From assembly GCF_009730915.1 (NCBI RefSeq), contig NC_052495.1, positions 620,001 through 684,000 on the forward strand: a stretch of DNA of 64,000 nt, read 5' to 3'. This stretch comes from Dioscorea cayenensis subsp. rotundata. Lineage: Eukaryota > Streptophyta > Magnoliopsida > Dioscoreales > Dioscoreaceae. Position numbers and translations under genes: made by a program. The notes beneath the pieces are model-generated. The model did not search any database and was not told where the DNA came from. It saw only the letters and a program-made list of their open reading frames with translations. Shown here in pieces: positions 62,735-64,000 of the stretch (position 1 is its first letter; every line of letters starts with the position of its first letter).

Positions 62735-62905
62735 TGTTTAACATAAGTCTTTAATGTTTAAACATATTATTTAGTGTTTAACTTTAGTATTTACCGTTTA
62801 AAAACTTATTCATACTTGGTTTAAATATTTTTGTTCTCCGTTTAAATATATTCTATAACGTTTAAATATATAACCAACATGTTTAAATATAGTTTTTACA
62901 TTTTA
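62735..62905. repeat. GTTTAAA-core degenerate repeat cluster (right, intronic)
   Basis: About nine GTTTAA words, several in the form CGTTTAAATAT or TGTTTAAATAT, recur about every 18-20 bases. They lie inside the probable 232-bp intron (62717-62948) of the transposon gene and resemble the left cluster. Confidence 0.7.
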
Positions 62906-62948
62906 AAATGAATGATTTCGCTGACATTGTTTGGTTTCCATATGTTAG

Positions 62949-64000
62949 TTTCCCGAGATGGGTTCCGCTGAACGTCAAGAAGAAATATTTATTGGGGGCC
63001 AACCGACGGATGGATGCTATCGCTCCCGAACCACTTGCTCAAGGCGGGATGAGAGGCGACCTCATCGTGCGCTGCTCGACGCAGCTTCTCCTACTTCCGA
63101 CCCACCACGCCAGCGCAATCCTCGGCCGAGAAGCCTCCCCACCCCGGCAGATTGCAACAACCCCCTACCACGACAACGACAGTCCCCGATTGTGGCGCAC
63201 CGACCATGGCGGCCCTCCGACTGGCAAAGCGTCAACCCGGCGACATTAGGCGAAGATGTCACCGCAACTCTTATGCAGGGCGTGCGGATATTGATAACCG
63301 AAGTTTCCTCGACTTGTCGCTCGTGTTGAGGCACTGGAGGGACGTTCACAACCGACTGCGCCATCCCTCCAAAGAACTGAAGCACCCGGGACGAACGAGG
63401 CGTATGAATTTGACGACGATGACATCATCGGGAAGGTCATTCTAAGACGGCCACATTCGAAGAGACTTGCGAAAAAGAGGAGAACAATACTGCCTCTGTC
63501 TCCACCGCAGGGTCGACGATGAAACAATAGCAACACCATCGGGTCGGGTCGATGTCGTATCGAGACTGCTGCGTTGATGACATAGCCATGACGGTGGAGG
63601 ACATCGTCGATGATGTGGCTATCACGCGGTTGAGAAGGTCGTCAACTCTCTCTTTAATGAATCGATGGACCCGGTGGGAACCGGCTGTCTGAGATCATGG
63701 CATCAAAGATGGACACAATCCTTGCGGATCAAGAACAAGCTAAGGGTGTGTCTCCCAATGATCGTCAGTCGTCGCGACACGGTTGAGAAGATCGTTGAAT
63801 CTGCTGTCGTGGCCGTGGCCGTGCCGACAAGATCACGCAACGAGCAGACACAATCCCACCACAAATACAACCATGTAAGGATGTGTTCGCGGTTGATGTT
63901 GTCGCCGTTGTCCCCGCGATCGAGCCGTGCACAATCCCACAACAAGAACAACCATGTAAGGATGTGTCTGCATTGATGCTTTCGTCGCTGATCGTCCTCA
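62949..64000 (+). CDS. Downstream exon region of the transposon gene (partial, unidentified)
   Basis: After the acceptor at 62948 the sequence stays GC-rich and codon-like but no single frame is clearly open throughout. It is rich in Pro, Arg, Ser and Thr codons in one frame (62958-63329). From about 63849 an 81-bp unit is repeated in coding register; both copies read with an IQPCKDV- or EQPCKDV-type segment. No protease or transposase motif could be identified before the window ends, so the product and whether it is intact are unknown. Confidence 0.3.
63849..64000. repeat. 81-bp (27-codon) tandem repeat
   Basis: CACAATCCCACCACAAATAC at 63849 is echoed by CACAATCCCACAACAAGAAC at 63930, each followed by CAACCATGTAAGGATGTGT. 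The 81-bp period keeps reading phase, and the array may continue past the window. Confidence 0.75.

Larger units (their letters stand above)
60987..64000 (+). mobile_element. Left part of a Mutator-like transposon (MULE) carrying a DUF1985/mobile-domain-like gene
   Basis: The left edge is a stretch of GGAAATTGCCAAAAAAACCC type, followed by further ACCCC-rich text and a GC-rich leader. Such a start is usual for plant MULE termini. The right terminus lies beyond the window, so no inverted repeat or target duplication could be checked. The interior carries a gene whose product resembles the DUF1985/plant mobile domain family, often found in MULEs together with a Ulp1-like protease (for example Kaonashi-type elements). 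The GC content rises sharply compared with the flanking DNA. Confidence 0.5.

Overview
The window looks like nuclear DNA from a flowering plant. It is AT-rich, its genes have many introns, it holds a nuclear tRNA-Pro, LINE, SINE, MITE and LTR-element debris, and every recognisable protein belongs to a land-plant family. The general look, including a transposon-borne DUF1985/mobile-domain-like gene, suggests a monocot outside the grasses (yam-like), but that is an impression and not a demonstration.

Layout from left to right. 1-2.7 kb is a decayed Ty3/gypsy-type element, followed by a 270-bp foldback element and a MITE-like block. tRNA-Pro(AGG) lies at 4.19 kb. A plastid UMP kinase gene (6 exons, +) spans 4.49-6.73 kb. 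A SINE-like block follows, then an intronless VQ-motif gene (MKS1 type, -) at 8.07-8.72 kb with a LINE fragment in its upstream region. A 15-exon PXA/PX/nexin-C sorting-nexin gene (+) spans 12.64-20.36 kb. About 7 kb of intergenic DNA follows, with a GC-rich ACGT-box island, a G-quadruplex-type tract and an RY-motif cluster. A BEL1-like TALE homeobox gene (+, 27.31-29.50 kb) converges on a LONESOME HIGHWAY-like bHLH gene (-, 36.34-30.20 kb). Then come 8 kb of gene-poor DNA with LINE tails and microsatellites, an ALMT-type anion channel gene (+, 44.83-46.51 kb), DGD1 galactolipid synthase (-, 53.56-48.63 kb), the cohesin acetyltransferase CTF7/ECO1 (+, 55.49-56.95 kb), and a PRR7/PRR37-type clock pseudo-response regulator (-, 60.41-57.31 kb). 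From about 60.99 kb to the end lies the left part of a Mutator-like transposon carrying a DUF1985/plant-mobile-domain-like gene.

Exons were assembled by hand from GT-AG (once GC-AG) junctions, family-conserved peptide joins and unbroken reading phase; in all eight spliced genes the summed exon length is a multiple of three. The genes are ordinary housekeeping, developmental, transport and clock genes with no operon-like grouping. The most distinctive points are regulatory: paired E2F-type sites upstream of CTF7, evening elements and a G-box upstream of the PRR gene, a dense ACGT-core island with no obvious gene beside it, upstream ORFs before the BEL1-like and bHLH genes, a GC-AG intron in the sorting nexin, and GTTTAAA-core repeat clusters around the transposon gene. 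I did not find a convincing wholly new biological system.
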